The notes: generated by a model from the letters alone, not told the origin. DNA of 64,000 bases from Asterochloris sp. CNOR1 (GCA_963969365.1 OZ017751.1:1116001-1180000), one strand, 5' to 3'; shown: positions 11,726 through 24,200, numbered from the stretch's first letter. A program made the numbers and translations.

Positions 11726-11905
11726 GAGTGCTTACAGGCCGGCGTTGAACCACTTCAGCATTGGGAGTGCATTGGCCGACAGCAACCCAGCAGACATGAC
11801 CTGAGCTGTCAAGAGCCGTGTCAATTTCTGGGCCCCCCAGCAAGGTCTTAGAGTGCTTACAGGGCGGCAGATGAAAGACTTCAAGATTGGGAGTGCGTTC
11901 TGAGC
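11643..11905. repeat. Tandem duplication of last-exon tail
   Basis: The last part of the helical-repeat gene's final exon (from 11643; TTCTGGGCCCCCAAGCAAGG and GAGAGTGCTTACAGG around the stop) recurs about 125 bp downstream (TTTCTGGGCCCCCCAGCAAG near 11825), with a third partial copy from about 11866 to 11905. The copies are diverged and the downstream ones do not stay open. Confidence 0.75.
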
Positions 11906-12022
11906 AAAAATGTTGCCTCTTGCGGCGAAAGTCATGCTGGTAAGGTCCAGCAGTCAAGTAGTCAAATGCGGTTGCCAAGTCATCTGAGCGCACAGCAGAG
12001 CGTGATGGGGGCAGAATGTTGA

Positions 12023-13192
12023 CTACTCATGCAAGCCCCTAGTACAGGCGGACCTGCAGCAACCAGGGCAACCTGTCTTCTGTGTCAGCCTTTGCTTGTG
12101 CATCCTCGGCTTCAGGATGAAATGCAAGAGAGCCAGACAGATAGAGCAGAGGACGCTGCGGCAGTAGATCTGCCAAGAATATGCAGGGCGCTGATGCAAA
12201 GCACTCCCAGCAGAGCAGACTCACCCTGAAGAAAATAATGCTGATGATGTTGCCCACCACGACTCCTGACGCGGCAATGAAAAGAGCATCTGATAGCTGC
12301 AGCACGATTCGCAAGGACTCAGAGCAATGCAGTCTCTGCAGGCAATCTTGCAGGGCCACCGAGATGTCTTCCCATGCCACAAGTCAACATTCAGAGAAAA
12401 GCAGGCTCTTTTGATCACCTTTGCTTTGGGGTTGACGTATTGCCTCCACGCATAGAATAGTCCATACAGCACCAGGGGACCAAAGACCAGCAGCAGCCCA
12501 GGTCCTGAGGTGCCACCCTTCTGGGCAGCCTGCTGGGCAGAGTCAACCGCCTGCTGGGCAGTCTCTGCTGGTCCTGCCGCCTCCGCCCATGCAGGGACAG
12601 TCAGGGCAAATCCCAGGAAGAGAGGCAGGTGGAAGGCGCCAGATGCTGCTGCCTGGGAGGCAAAACATCAGCACTCAGTCAGCGACGCAGAATACTAGCG
12701 CTCTGTCAACGACACATGCGAGTTGGGCATAGATGCTGACTGGCTTTGTTGACGTTGCAGATCGCAGCAGGCGAAAAGTGCTGTTATAGCATCAATTTTG
12801 CTTTTTGAGGTAAAGCAGGCACATGGAGGTACAGATGCCTCAGCCTGCTCACATTGAATGCCCATCTTGCAAGGCCCTCGCGCTGTGCTTTTGTCAGGTG
12901 CAGAGGCTGCACATGCAGCGGCTCCTCACTGCTGTGCAGACTCTCCAGCCTGGCATCCTGCTCCAGAAACGACTGCCTAGCATCCACCTGCAAAGCAGCA
13001 GGATGCCTCAGCCAGAGCTGAACACCTGGCCACAAGATGTTGCAGCTGGATCGGCAAGCCTGGCGGTGCAGGACGCACCTGTGAGACGTGCTGCTGCCTC
13101 TGCTGATGCCTCTCTTGCCAGAATGACCCCATTAGCAGATTGGGCAGGAAAGCCCTTGGAAGACTCCGCTGGGCAGCAGTGCGCACGCTCAT
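12023..13192 (-). CDS. Predicted thylakoid-targeted membrane protein, 246 aa
   Basis: Five minus-strand exons close in phase to 246 aa: 13192-13079, 12987-12853, 12652-12419, 12335-12225, 12169-12023. The N-terminus (MSVRTAAQRSLPRAFLP) looks like a chloroplast transit peptide. Near residues 85-105 a second hydrophobic signal, AFHLPLFLGFALTVPAWA, ends in an AxA cleavage-type site, as in proteins passed to the thylakoid. A Gln/Ala-rich linker is followed by three likely membrane spans: GLLLVFGPLVLYGLFYAW, ALFIAASGVVVGNIISIIFF and VLCSICLALLHFIL, and a basic tail. I do not recognise a named family; a photosynthetic membrane or assembly role is inference from the targeting layout. Exon 2 ends at a canonical GTGAGC donor that keeps phase. 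The gene is head to head with the SR-protein gene, 308 bp apart. Confidence 0.66.
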
Positions 13193-13500
13193 CCTGCAGG
13201 CAAGAGTGCGGGATACTCTTGGGTGCTTGACTGTTGAGGATGCAGCAGTCTGTCTGCATGTCCCACCTCATGAGAGGCTTGCTGTGACATTGACTAGAGC
13301 CAGGCCGCTGCTGCTGCATCATGACGGCTGTGGAGGCTCCTCCTTCTGGGGGCACGTCAACCTTGCAGTAAATCTCTGAAGTGCAAGCTCGCTATGTACA
13401 CCTTGATCAGCCTACGATCTCCTCCTGCCGCAGCCAGGTCGCTCGTGTAGCGGTGGCAGCACTTGCATCTTTCACTTTGAGTTTCAAGGCACAGGACGCC
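13193..13500. promoter_or_regulatory. Bidirectional promoter region
   Basis: The 308 bp separate the start codons of the thylakoid-type protein (minus) and the SCL splicing factor (plus), so both promoters and 5' UTRs lie here. No specific motif was recognised. Confidence 0.5.
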
Positions 13501-16265
13501 ATGGGGGATCGCGATCGGAGTGGACGTGTGTCACTGCTAGTCCGTAATATGCCACTGGACTGCAGGTAGGAGGTCAGGCCACATGCTTTCCAGGCAGCAA
13601 GTGGGAGGCCTGAATTTCTTGGGATCCGTTTGCCTGGAAGCCTGCTCTCTGTGGCACAGCTGAGAGCAGCCATACTGCAGCAACATTGCCCTGGCCTCAG
13701 AAGCACTGACACTACAGCCATGGCTCACCTCACTCCGGCCTGCAGGGCTGAGGAGGTCAGAGAGACGTTTGAGAAGTTTGGGGAGCTCCGGTGGGGGCTG
13801 CTGCAGCTGCATGACGCTGTTCAGGTGCTGCTGCTCAGTCAACACATACATCCCTGCTGTGCAGGGACATTTATTTGCCAAAAGGTTCGCACTCGCACTG
13901 CTTTGTGCAAGCGCGCCTGCCTGTTTTGCTGCCTGTTCCCCACCTGGTCTACTGCTTGCTGACCTCTGCTCTCTGCACCTGCAGACTACTACACAGGGTG
14001 AGTCTGTGGCGCCTATCGCCAATTCCCACTGCTCCTGCTGGCATGGGCCTGCCAGCTGCGTGTGCTGCACAAGGCTGCCGTCTCTGGCCGGGCCACCCAG
14101 GATGTGCTGCCCTGCTCCTGGCACACAGGCGTGCGCACCAAGATCAAGCCCTGCTTTCCAAGTACAAGCCAGACACGAGAGTCACTGAGAGCAGTCCAAG
14201 TGCCAAGCGCCCAAGGCCAAGCTTGCGCGCTGGTATGCCCGGATGGCACTTGCCCAGTTCGCTGGATGTCAACCTTGCAAATGTCAGCAGCGTGCTGTGG
14301 CAGACTGACACGATAGCTGCTGCAGCTGCACCAGATTGCCAGGCAGGGGTTTCTGTTGCACCAGCAGTGGCTGCTGGGGCTTGCTGTTGCCCCGTGACCG
14401 AGGCCATACTGTGCTTTTGCACTGAAGACGCTGTCACGGCTCTTCATTGCCCCTGGTGCCTGCAGGCGCCCCAGGGGCTTTGGCTTTGTCGAGTTTGTGG
14501 ACACCAGGGACGCTGAGGACGCCATGTATGCGCTGGATGGCAAGAATATGGGCGGCAGGGACATCTCGGTGAGTCAACATGCGTCTCTCAGTGGCGGCGT
14601 TAACTTGCATCGGCAACACAGGGGCAACTTTCAAGAAGCTTCCAGCGATCTGCCAGCCCACAGGATGTGTCTTCAGACGTCTGGTTGCGGCTTTTGCCCT
14701 CTGTCAGCTGTGTCCCAGAGGCTGGGCTCAGCACAATGCTTCAGCAAGGGGCAAGCATGTAGACGACATCTGTCACCCACATGCCGTTTCTGCCATGAAA
14801 GGGGCTGTCCAGCCCTGTCAGGCGGGTGTCGAGCTGTTTTGATGCGCTCGAGGCAGCACTTGAGTCATGCAGCCAGGCTCGGCTCTTGTCACTCAGAGGG
14901 CATTACTTGGATACAGGTCGTGATGTCGAAGGAGGCCAGGAAGACCCCGCGGGACATGCAAGTTCGTGATGGTGGGCCACCGCCGTGTGGTTGTGCACTT
15001 GATTGTGACTATGATTTGAGGGTCGTTGTGGCTCAGTGGAGGCATTTAGTGCCACACATCATGCTGCTTGCCCCTCTTTGATGCAATGTCTGCTTACTAG
15101 GCCTACCTTGATGCAGCCGTTTCATCTGGCTAGCTCGGCTTGAGCATGAGGTGGCATTCGCCGCACCAGTGAAAGCCCTTCTGTTTTCAGGGCATTGGCC
15201 CCCATGTAGCCACTTGCAGGACTGCTCTATTCAGCCAACCAGCCGTGCTGCTGCCGCCAGGCACATACGCAGGGACCCAGCTTGTAATGTGAGGTTGGAG
15301 GACTGCCTCCCTTGAAGCCCTCAGCAGTAAATGCAGAGGCTCTGAGAAGTCCCCCATGCAGCCAATCCGCACTGCCAGTGCTGCTGCCCAACGCCTCCCT
15401 TCCTTTTAGGGCCCCCAGCTGGAACTGCAGATGCCTGGCGTGGCAGCGGCGGCTACAGCCGCGACAGTCGCGACACCCGCGGAGGAGGTGGGGGCCATCG
15501 GGATCGGGGCTATGACAGAGGCTCTGACAGAGGCTACGACTCCAGGAGCAGCCGCTACGACGGCCGCGACAGGCGCAGCCACCGCGAGAGATCGCCTGTG
15601 CGAAGGCGGGGCCGCAGCTACAGCCGCAGCAGGTGTGTGGAGCGTGCGCCTTGCCTTGATGCACAGCAGCAGCGCTGAGCCCAATGTGCTTCCCCATGCT
15701 TATTGACCTGCGGCCTGTGTGGTCATAGGGGTGCAGCTGCAGCGGCAGTGGGTATGTCGGCATGCACCATGCCCCTCTGTAAACCGCTGCTGCAGCCTTG
15801 TGTTGTGTTGATGGAGCTGTGCGCCTCACGCACTCAGGGCTGGCATGCTGCTGCACGCGTGCTGATTAGAGCCCAATCTTGGCTGCAGATCAGCGCCGCG
15901 GGCCAGAAGCTACAGCAGGTCCCGCAGCCGTGCCAGGTCTGTCACCAGGTCGCCCACCCGTTCGCCCCACTCACGCTCCCCTGCCAGGTCAGCTCAGGCC
16001 TTGAGTCCATACATGTCCTGGCCTGCATTAAGCGCCTACAGCCAGCTCATAGCTCACTCCTGGCAGGGCTCAAGGCTTGGGTACAAGCTGCTGCTGCAAG
16101 CTGTGATGCATACTGGGATGCCTCTCAAGCCATGCAGCTGTCACGAGCATGTGAAACCTAGCTGCCGAGCTTGCCTGCAGGGATGGTGCCAGCCCCAGTC
16201 GTAGGTCAAGAAGCCCTGCAGATAGATCACCTGTCAGAGCTGCCAGCCCAGTCAGAGACTCCTGA
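13501..16265 (+). CDS. SCL-type SR splicing factor, 235 aa
   Basis: Nine exons close in phase to 235 aa: 13501-13565, 13746-13790, 13865-13884, 13985-13997, 14466-14568, 14917-14971, 15410-15632, 15889-15987, 16181-16265. Residues 1-100 form one RRM: SLLVRNMPLDCR (RNP2 region), DIYLPKDYYTGRPRGFGFVE (RNP1 region), ALDGKNMGGRDISVVMS. The DIYLP.DYYTG and KTPRDMQ segments match plant SCL30/SCL33-like SR proteins. A Gly/Arg/Asp-rich hinge follows (SGGYSRDSRDTRGGGGG), then an RS domain ending SPVRAASPVRDS. Such nuclear proteins bind exonic RNA and recruit spliceosome parts, and RS serines are phosphorylated by SR kinases. Two exons are very small (20 and 13 nt). The frame fixes the exon 6 donor at GATG|GTGGGC rather than an earlier GT. 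The gene converges on UNG. Confidence 0.93.
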
Positions 16266-16458
16266 TGTGTGCCCCTAATGACCAGGAATAGCAGCTGGTT
16301 GCCGTGTGACCTTGTCAGACTAGCTTGAAAGACTCTCAATCTCAGTTTTGAATACATGGAAGTGAGGAGTTATTTGAAACATCTATTTGCAGGGGATCAC
16401 AACCTTGGGGTCATCTGAGAGGGTGGTACAAGAAGACTGTCAGGGTCAGCCAACTGCT

Positions 16459-19400
16459 TCAGGGGACCACATTGTCTATCTGCCAGTCTATTGTGGGCAG
16501 GCCCTTGTGCTGAAGGTGGGCATTGGTCTTAGAGAAGTGCTTGCATCCAAAAAACCCCTGCATGGCAACTCTGCAACTTGTTTTTGCCTAGGAAACGCAG
16601 CACCGCAATGACCGTCCAAACCACTGCCAATGCTGGGAAGGAGCTCGGGAGGGGCTGTAGCTGTGAACACATGATGATGCAGCAGGCCTGCAACTTGGCA
16701 AAACCCACTGCATCGCACGGACTTGTAGCTAATGTGGCAAACCTACCCTGTTGGCAGACAGCCCAGACGGGTGTGCAGCCGTTAGCACATGGTGGCGCTG
16801 CCTGTCAATGCTCTTGCCCTTGATTTCTGCATTGCGCCCCCACAAGAGAAATACTAGGTCCTTCCTCTTGCGATTTAGAGCAGCCACCACCGCATCGGTG
16901 AACTGCTCCCATCCCTTCTTTGAATGCGAGTTTGCCTCATGTGCCCGCACCGTGAGGCACACATTCAGCAGCAGGACACCTTGGTCTGCCCACTGCATTG
17001 CAGCAGAGTAGTTGCTGAGCACAGTCCAATTGGCATCTTAAGCTCGCGGCACCAGGCAAGAGGAATGCGACTGCTTGGGATGCACCCTGCTGCAGGGCAG
17101 CAACAAACACTTTGTTCATGGCTGAGTCTCAGACTGGCCCAGGCAAAGAGGCACGCCAGCAGCATGCACGTCAAGCGGACTGCAGGGCAGGCCTTGCCGG
17201 AGTGCATGACGATGAGCAGCCAGACCTCGGTGGCAAGCCTTACTGGGAAAGGGCAAAGTGCAGATCACCTTTTTTCTGCCTGACACCCCAAGCAGGCGAG
17301 GGGTTCACATGAACGCTGTTATGACTGACCTTGGCCAGGCTGCCGTGCTCTGGCACCGAGCACCCACAATCCTGCTTGAGCTCCCGGTAGATATTTTTGA
17401 GGCTGGAGGGCACTGGAACCCCGGGCGGCACAGAGAATGCCAACCCCATTGCCTGCAGTTGATCACTGTTGAGCCATTTGACATGCAGGATATGCCTCAA
17501 GCACTGGATGCTGCAAGGACATGGGTGTCGCTTGAGAACGCATGACTCAGCACGAGCTCACACAACGCTGCACAGTGCTGGGTCTGTGGGCTTACAGATA
17601 AGTGCCCTCAGTGGCTGGCATCTTGGGGGCGACCTGCTGGCCAACAGGCCACACCTTGAGGGAGGAGACCAGCGCACAAGCGCCTACACCCTGAGAACCA
17701 GGCACCACATAGCTGTGCTTGCTGCTGCAAGGAGCTGACCTGCCCATCATTGTGGTAGGGGTCTTGACCAACAATCACCACTTTAACGTCCTCGAATGCA
17801 CAGCTGTTGAGGGCCCTGCACGCCAGCACATGCTGCTTACGCCTCCGTGCCTGAAGGCCGCCTGCATGGGACAGCTTGCCGCACCAGCATCCGCCAACAC
17901 GACACGCCCCTCAGGAGGCCCAAAGTGCAGATCAGCTGAGCTCCACAGTGCACTTAGACGAATGTGCTGTGAGCCTGGGCAGCTGTGACAGGCTGGCGCT
18001 GCCCCTGGTGATTACGGCTTGAAGAGACAAGGAAGTAGCCATGGTGCAGCCATGGCAGGCGCTTCACCGCACACTCCGCCAGATGCAGCAGCTTGATTGG
18101 CATGCTGGCTGCGCCCATGCAGCAGAAAGCTCTGTGATCAGGTTGCAGACAGGCACCCTGCAGCCCTCGCACGACATGGGCTCCCTCTTGCGGCAAAGAA
18201 GCAAGTTGCACAGCCTCACAGACAGTCACAAGGGGATGCATATGGCTGGAAGACGCCATGCCTGAATATCAGCGGCTTTGGCGGGAAGATCTTCTGCTTG
18301 GCCCACTCTGCGTGCAGGTACTTCTGCAGGTGCCTGAAGTAAATTTTGTCTGACAGCTCTGTCTCCAGCTGCTGCCTCCAGGTCCCCTCCACCAGCAGGT
18401 CCCCCAGCCGGGGCAGCTGCCCTGCACCTGCTGCCTGCGCTACCACCTGTGCCGCAAGGGCGATGGCCCTGCACAGCTGGCAGGCAGCTCGTCAGGGAGC
18501 AATACCTTCCTGACCCCCAGCTTCAATAGGCTGCACATGACTGCGCCACGAGGGCGGTTGCCCTGCAAAGCAGGCAGGCAGCTTGATATTGTCAAGGAGC
18601 CCTTCAAACCTCCATCCTGGGCGGCTGCCCTGCACCAGCTGTCCGGCTGAGGTGGTTGTGCCTCCTCGGCCCTGCTCAGCAACCCAGCATTGCTGCATGC
18701 AGCCCTGCCTGCAGGCTTGCTGCAGCATTGCTGGCATGACCCCATGGCATCATTATGTAGACCCTGATTGTCCGCTCAGCCAGCTGCCAGACACTGCAAT
18801 TGTGCTTTGTCGAGGCCAGCATCTGCAGGCGCTCAGAGGTCATGCGTGCAGGCTCTAGTGAGGGCCCTTTTCAGGGCTGACTGCTCAGGTGGGGCCTTTG
18901 GCCCACAGGGCTGCCCTTGTATGGCCACCTCAGAGGGCGCTGCTGATACCCATTGTCTGCTGTCCAAGCATGGCCGCCTGCGTCTGTGCACAGCAGCTGA
19001 CCTGTTGGCTCCAAGTTGACCCCTCGAGTCACCGCCTCTGCCAAGCTGGTCCTGCTGCTCATGCTCCTGCACTTCCATCAGCGCCACGCCATATTGCGAC
19101 AACTCTGCTGTGCATGCCTGCAGGGCTGCTGCTTCCTTCAGGGGGTCCACCTGTAGGGGTGGGCTGGCTGCTGGTGTGGTCCCCACCACGCCTGCACACA
19201 GGATGGGCAATGGTGCTCGAGGACGCTGCTGGCCATGCCCATTGACCAGCATGACCAGGCAAGTATCTTGATGCTCGGTGATAGACAACCGTGTCAGGGT
19301 CCCTGCTCAGGGTGGACGCTGGTGGGCAAGCCTGACACCTCGACAGAGGAATGCAGGAGTAGAGGTTGACATGCACTCCTCATGCATGACATGCCTGCTG

Positions 19401-19668
19401 GCTTGCCTGACTGAAGTGTGGTGGCCACACAGGCCGTCTGCACACGCCCAGGGGAGCTGCTGGATTGCAGCTGTGCGCCACTTGGTGTGGCTGTCACCTG
19501 CAGGCACATGGCAGTTCTGCAGTGCATACATGGTCAGCTGAACGTGTTTGTAACCAGTGGTAGGCTCACCTTCTTCTTTTTAGCGGCAGGACCGGCCTCA
19601 TCCTTAGAAGCACTGACTCGCTTGTTCTTGTTGATCACGAAGCCATTAAGGGTGCCCTGGGGAGCCAT
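16459..19668 (-). CDS. UNG: Uracil-DNA glycosylase, family 1
   Basis: This enzyme removes uracil from DNA in base excision repair. Catalytic exons read on the minus strand: about 18463-18262 ([18 protein letters not shown], the UNG entry helix, then IFPPKPLIF), about 17816-17746 ([15 protein letters not shown], the water-activating motif), about 17454-17332 ([20 protein letters not shown]), 17000-16744 ([20 protein letters not shown] and the minor-groove loop AAHPSGLSA), and an exon ending at TGA 16461-16459 ([15 protein letters not shown]). HPSGLS replaces the bacterial HPSPLS. The start ATG at 19668 gives [11 protein letters not shown] followed by a Lys-rich run, resembling a PCNA-binding (PIP-like) peptide plus nuclear signal. 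Several exons between about 19150 and 18490 add a non-catalytic segment I cannot assign. The intron before GQDPYH needs a GC donor (TTCAG|GCATGG, GC at 18261-18260) to give LIFRALNSC. Confidence 0.92.
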
Positions 19669-19839
19669 AATCCTACACCAAGTTACAAAAGGGCGGACAA
19701 GCATGGAAGTGTCAATTGCATTTGTTGTTGCCAATTGGTCAACCTTAACGGCCTAATCACCACCCCCGACTGTTGGCTGTTGCACTGACCAAGGACATAG
19801 TCTGGGGTCCTCCTACATATCTTCCTGCGGAACGTTTTC
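19669..19839. promoter_or_regulatory. Bidirectional promoter region, UNG / START-like
   Basis: Only 171 bp separate the UNG start codon (minus, 19668) from the START-like start codon (plus, 19840), so the promoters must be shared or overlap unless an upstream exon exists. In the frame of the 19840 ATG a stop codon lies at 19798-19800, which supports that ATG as the first Met. Confidence 0.5.
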
Positions 19840-21010
19840 ATGCATCATGTGCATGCCACCCTGGAGCGCAGACAGGTGCCATTTTGCTTGATGCAGCTGT
19901 GAGCAGCTTCTTACGCTGCAACGGTGCCATCAGCAGGGGGCATCAGACCTCGTTCCAACATCTGGGCCTGCAGGGCCGGCGTCACCACCTCAAAGGCCAG
20001 ATGATGGTGAACGCTCCTGTTCAGACAGTCATGCGCATCCTCACAGCTTATGAGCAGCATCCTGCCACCTTTAGCAGCCTCCTCTCATCAAAGGTATTGG
20101 GCCACAGCACCAAGCAGGAGACTGAGGTGCTGCAGGTGAGCAGGGAGGCATCTGTACTCAGCAGATACACTCACTGCTGCCTTGAATCAGCACCTTGAGT
20201 GCTGCCAGTGCATGAGAAGGCTGACACATGTCCTGCCCTTGCTGCAGACAGGAAGGTGGCAGATGCTGTGGCTCAGCGGGCAGTTCCAAAACGTTGTCAG
20301 AATGATTGCCACCCCTGAGCGAGGCAAGCTGTCAGCCAGACTGATCAGCAGCACGATGTTCAGCGAGTTTGAGGGAGACTGGACGGTGTGCTTGCTTGTT
20401 ACATTGTCCTGCAGTCACAGGCTGCCATATCTGTTGCCTCCCTTGTCAAAGATGAGTGCAAACGCCAGGGACCTGCATGATGACCTGCTGATCTGTGTTC
20501 CGCAATCTCTGAGCCATCACATGCTGCCTTGTCAGACCAGAACCCATCGTCAGGTACCCATGTTGCTCAGCTGCAACAGCTCCTTCTCTCCCCGCCTTAG
20601 TGCTGCTGTGGCAACCCACTGTTGCAGGTGATGCCAGAGAAGGCTGGCAGGTCAAGTGTCCTTCACAGATCGGTTGTAAAGCCCAAGACGCGCATGCCGA
20701 TTGGCCTGGGTAAGACCGGCTGAGTTGCAAGCACCTGCACCCAGCACTTGCTCAGTATGTCTCCCACAACCCTGAGCCTGCACTGCAGGTGGGTGGCTGA
20801 CCAAAAATCTGTTGGAGGAGGAGTGCAAGGTCAGTAAGTTTTAGGTGCTCAGCCAGATTGCAAATTTTCATGCAAAGTCGACCTGCATCTGTGCAAATGC
20901 AGGTACTCAAAGAGCTGCGTACTGCTGCAGAGCGATCAAATGCTAAATCCAGACGCAAGCTGCCCCGTCTGACATTGGCATTGCCTGCTTGGCGGTGGCC
21001 CCCAGCTTGA
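19840..21010 (+). CDS. START/polyketide cyclase-like protein, 189 aa
   Basis: Six exons close in phase to 189 aa: 19840-19875, 19974-20135, 20248-20385, 20628-20709, 20745-20788, 20903-21010. The protein follows the SRPBCC (polyketide cyclase/dehydrase and lipid transport) pattern of plants and cyanobacteria. An N-terminal strand VHATLERRQ is followed by KGQMMVNAPVQTVMRILTAY (vector of hydrophobic strand and helix), a central ARLISSTMFSEFEGDWTVMP strand, VLHRSVVKPKTRMPIGLA, and a long C-terminal helix with QVLKELRTAAERSN. The fold makes a deep pocket for lipids or polyketides; no catalytic residue can be claimed. A short basic tail ends at TGA 21008-21010. Acceptor choice at 20745, rather than at the nearer CTCAG, is forced by phase. 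There is no obvious plastid transit peptide in this model. Confidence 0.82.
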
Positions 21011-21282
21011 CTGTATTCTATAATTGCTGCAGCAAATGATGCGCTACCTGTGGCCCCCTTATGTTGCTCCCCCTCGACTTTGTTGCAGCATTTCAGCTCG
21101 CTATTTACTGAAAGGCTATGTTGTTTGCAACTTCTGGACAAGGTGCCAATAGAAATATAACATACAGCAGAATGCAAAGCTGTGCCGCGCTCTGGTTTCA
21201 ACACTCTCTTGCAAGATCGGGATCTGGCTACAGGTCTGTACACACAGCTGCTGTGGGGGATCTGAGCAGATGAATGGGTCAT

Positions 21283-24200
21283 TCAGGGCTGAGACAGAAA
21301 AGCTGGTCCTGCAAAATTCAAAGCATCAACGCCACCATGGAGAGACTGTCGTTGCAGCACCTGATCAAGCACAGCAGAGCCGGCTGGGTCAATGGACACC
21401 ATGCCTGGCACGCGGGTGGTGGCCACCAGTGGGACGTCCATAGACATGGCACGATCTGCGTACCGGTGCTCGCTGGCCTGCAGGTGCCACGCCAGATATT
21501 CAGCTGGCTTGTGGCAGGCTGCAAGTGATGAGGTGGCAAGCTCACCTGATTGGATGCCCAGCTGCGCAGCGGGCTGCTGAGTGAACACTAGCTGTAGAGC
21601 AGATGGCTACATGAAAACCCTGCCAAGGTGCACACGGCAAGCAGCCAGGGCGATCTCACCCTTGCAGCATGGGATGGCATCGCATTTGGGCCAGTGCTTT
21701 CAGATATGACGACTCCCTGCGACTCCGCCCTGGCATCTGAGACTGCTGACTTGGCAGGATGCACTGATGGACCCCCTACAGCACAGCTGTCAACTTGGGG
21801 CAGGACTGAGACAATGCAGCCATGTGCAGGCAAGTGCATCAGAGGCTGGGGTGAGAGTGCATGCAGCGCTGGCAGAGGGCGTCAGATCGGACGGTATCAG
21901 AACGAGCGGTTGGAATGGCTGTACGGGGCTGCCATCTGGGGTTGGCCACTGGCTCCAGGCAGGCTCGCAGGGCGTCAGAACAGAAGGTATCAGAATGCAG
22001 CGGTCAGAATGGCTGTGGTGGGATGGCTGCCCCTGCAACTGCCCTGGCACAAGGCAGGCAGGCAGTGCAGCGCACCCTGAAAGGTGGGCAGGGGATTCGC
22101 CCTGGAATGGGGGCACCCGTTTCTCTGCAACAGCAGGAGCGTGGTGGGCAGGCGCCCTGTAATACTTGCTGGATGGGGAGTCGAGCTCATGATGAGCCTC
22201 CCAGTCACCTGCCAGGCAGGGTTTCAGTTGCTTGGCCTGACATTTGCAGGCCAGAAAGGGGGTGTCATGCTGAGCCTCCAGGTCACACCTGTCAGGCAGG
22301 ACAGAGGTCTGGCCAGCAAGACAGCCAGCAACACCCAATTTCATTTCCAGATCAGTATTCAGGTTGGCCTGGCAGCCTCAGGTGTTGGGGCTGCAACGCT
22401 TCAGGGGAGAGGGGAGCAGTGCAGCGGGCAGAAGGGAAGGAGGGTAGCAGAAGAGGGCAGACTGTGCTGCTCAGAACCAGAACACCTGCCAGCAAAGTTC
22501 AGTGCAGGCTGTTGTGCAGCGTGAAATCTGCAGTGAAGTGGAGCACGTCAATCTGCACGTGGCAAATGAGTCTTCCTGGTGAGCTGAGACGCCAGGGCCG
22601 GATGCCAATGTGCAGGGTCGTGAGCTCAACAAGGCAAACTCTGCACTCACAACAGCAGCGTACCTCTGCCCCCGTGGCTGGAGTGCCCCACTGCCTGTGA
22701 ACTGTTGCCCCAGTTGAGGCTCATCAGCACGTCAGCTGCAAATGAGTCGTCGTCTGTGGTCATCATGGAATTGGCGCGCCGCGTGCCAGTTCTATTGGTG
22801 CGAGGCCTCTTGCTTGCACCTGCAGGTTGGGGCAGCTTCAGTTTGAAGCAGCCCCATGTGCACTGTTCCCTTCACATGAGCTGCCCCTGGACTGGTGACA
22901 CATCTGCCTGGCACCAATGCTGCAGGGGCTGAGCCCACCCAGACGGGTGTCCTTGTCAGTCTGCATATAGGCTAACATGTTCAGGCAGTCCCATGCACCT
23001 GCGCCATGCGGTCCCCAAGAGGCCATGACCACAAAAGGGTGGTAGGAAGAACCTCAGCAGCAAGCCTTACGGTTTTGCGAGGCAACTCGTACTGCTTTGT
23101 GAGGGGCCCAAGGGCTCTGAGCCCACCTCCAGAGGCCATGCCTGCGAAGGGATCGTGCAAAGGGTCGACCTTAGTCACCATCCCTCTGCGCTTGACCGGC
23201 ATGCTGCTGGCACGGCCGCTGGTGGCGATGGCCACTTTGGGACGACTGGCAGGAACCACCTGCTTTCCCTCATCGTCCACAGCAATGTCCTGCTCTTGCA
23301 GCCACTGTCCAAGGGCGACTGCTGTGCGCACACCACGGGCATCAAAGTTGCCCACCTATAACAGGCACTCAGATCAGCAGTCAATGGACAGCAGGCTGTC
23401 GGTGTGCTGGGCTGTTGAGGCCTCACATCATCAGGCAAGCCAGCCAGCCTCTGACAAGAATCCTTGACGAGAGTTTCTACGATGCTGCAGACAAGAGGGG
23501 TCGGCAGCTGCTGAAGCTCTGCAACAAGCATGCGGGCAGAAGCATCAAGATGGAGTAGGCTGCATTCGGCACAACCTGCAACTGCAAGAGCATGCAGGTG
23601 CCTCACCTCCACTAGCAAGCTGGACCGCCAGTCCTGCCCACTGCCCATGCCAGCCTGCTGCAGGAACTCGGAGGGGCTCAGATACCGGGTATGTATCTGC
23701 AGGCAGAGGGGACAGAGTCCTTTAGTGCAAAAGAGCCTGAGCAAGGAGCTACCATGCATATGGCAGCATATCTAATCCACAGCAGAGGCAGGCACCATCT
23801 GATGGGATTTAGAGCCTTCAGGGCAGCAGTGGATGTAAGATGGCCACCAGGGCAGACTCATGTGCAGCAGGCATGATCTGCGGCCCCTCTGCCAGCATCC
23901 AATGCCAGGTCAAAGAGCTTCACCACAGGCACCCCCAGCCACCCGGCCGCCAATGTTAAAAGCAATTGGCAGTCAGGCAGCTCTCCTGCCGGCACGAAAA
24001 GCCACACGGGTGGAAAGCCAGCCCACCTGGCCATCCATACCGAAGCGGATGGCAATGGACCCGCGGCTGGTGTCATACATGCCGGTCAATCCCTGGCAGG
24101 TCACATTGACCATACGCCCAGTCTCCACAACCTGCACACGGAGGAGCAGGCTGAGTGCAGTGCCATTGCCGCCACATTTGCAAAGCATCCTGCTCCAAGA

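Noticed and set aside
20752-21282. Minus-strand 176-codon open frame
   Set aside because: It lies antisense to the last exons of the START-like gene, whose plus-strand splicing closes in phase and fits a known fold; the antisense peptide has no domain-like character.
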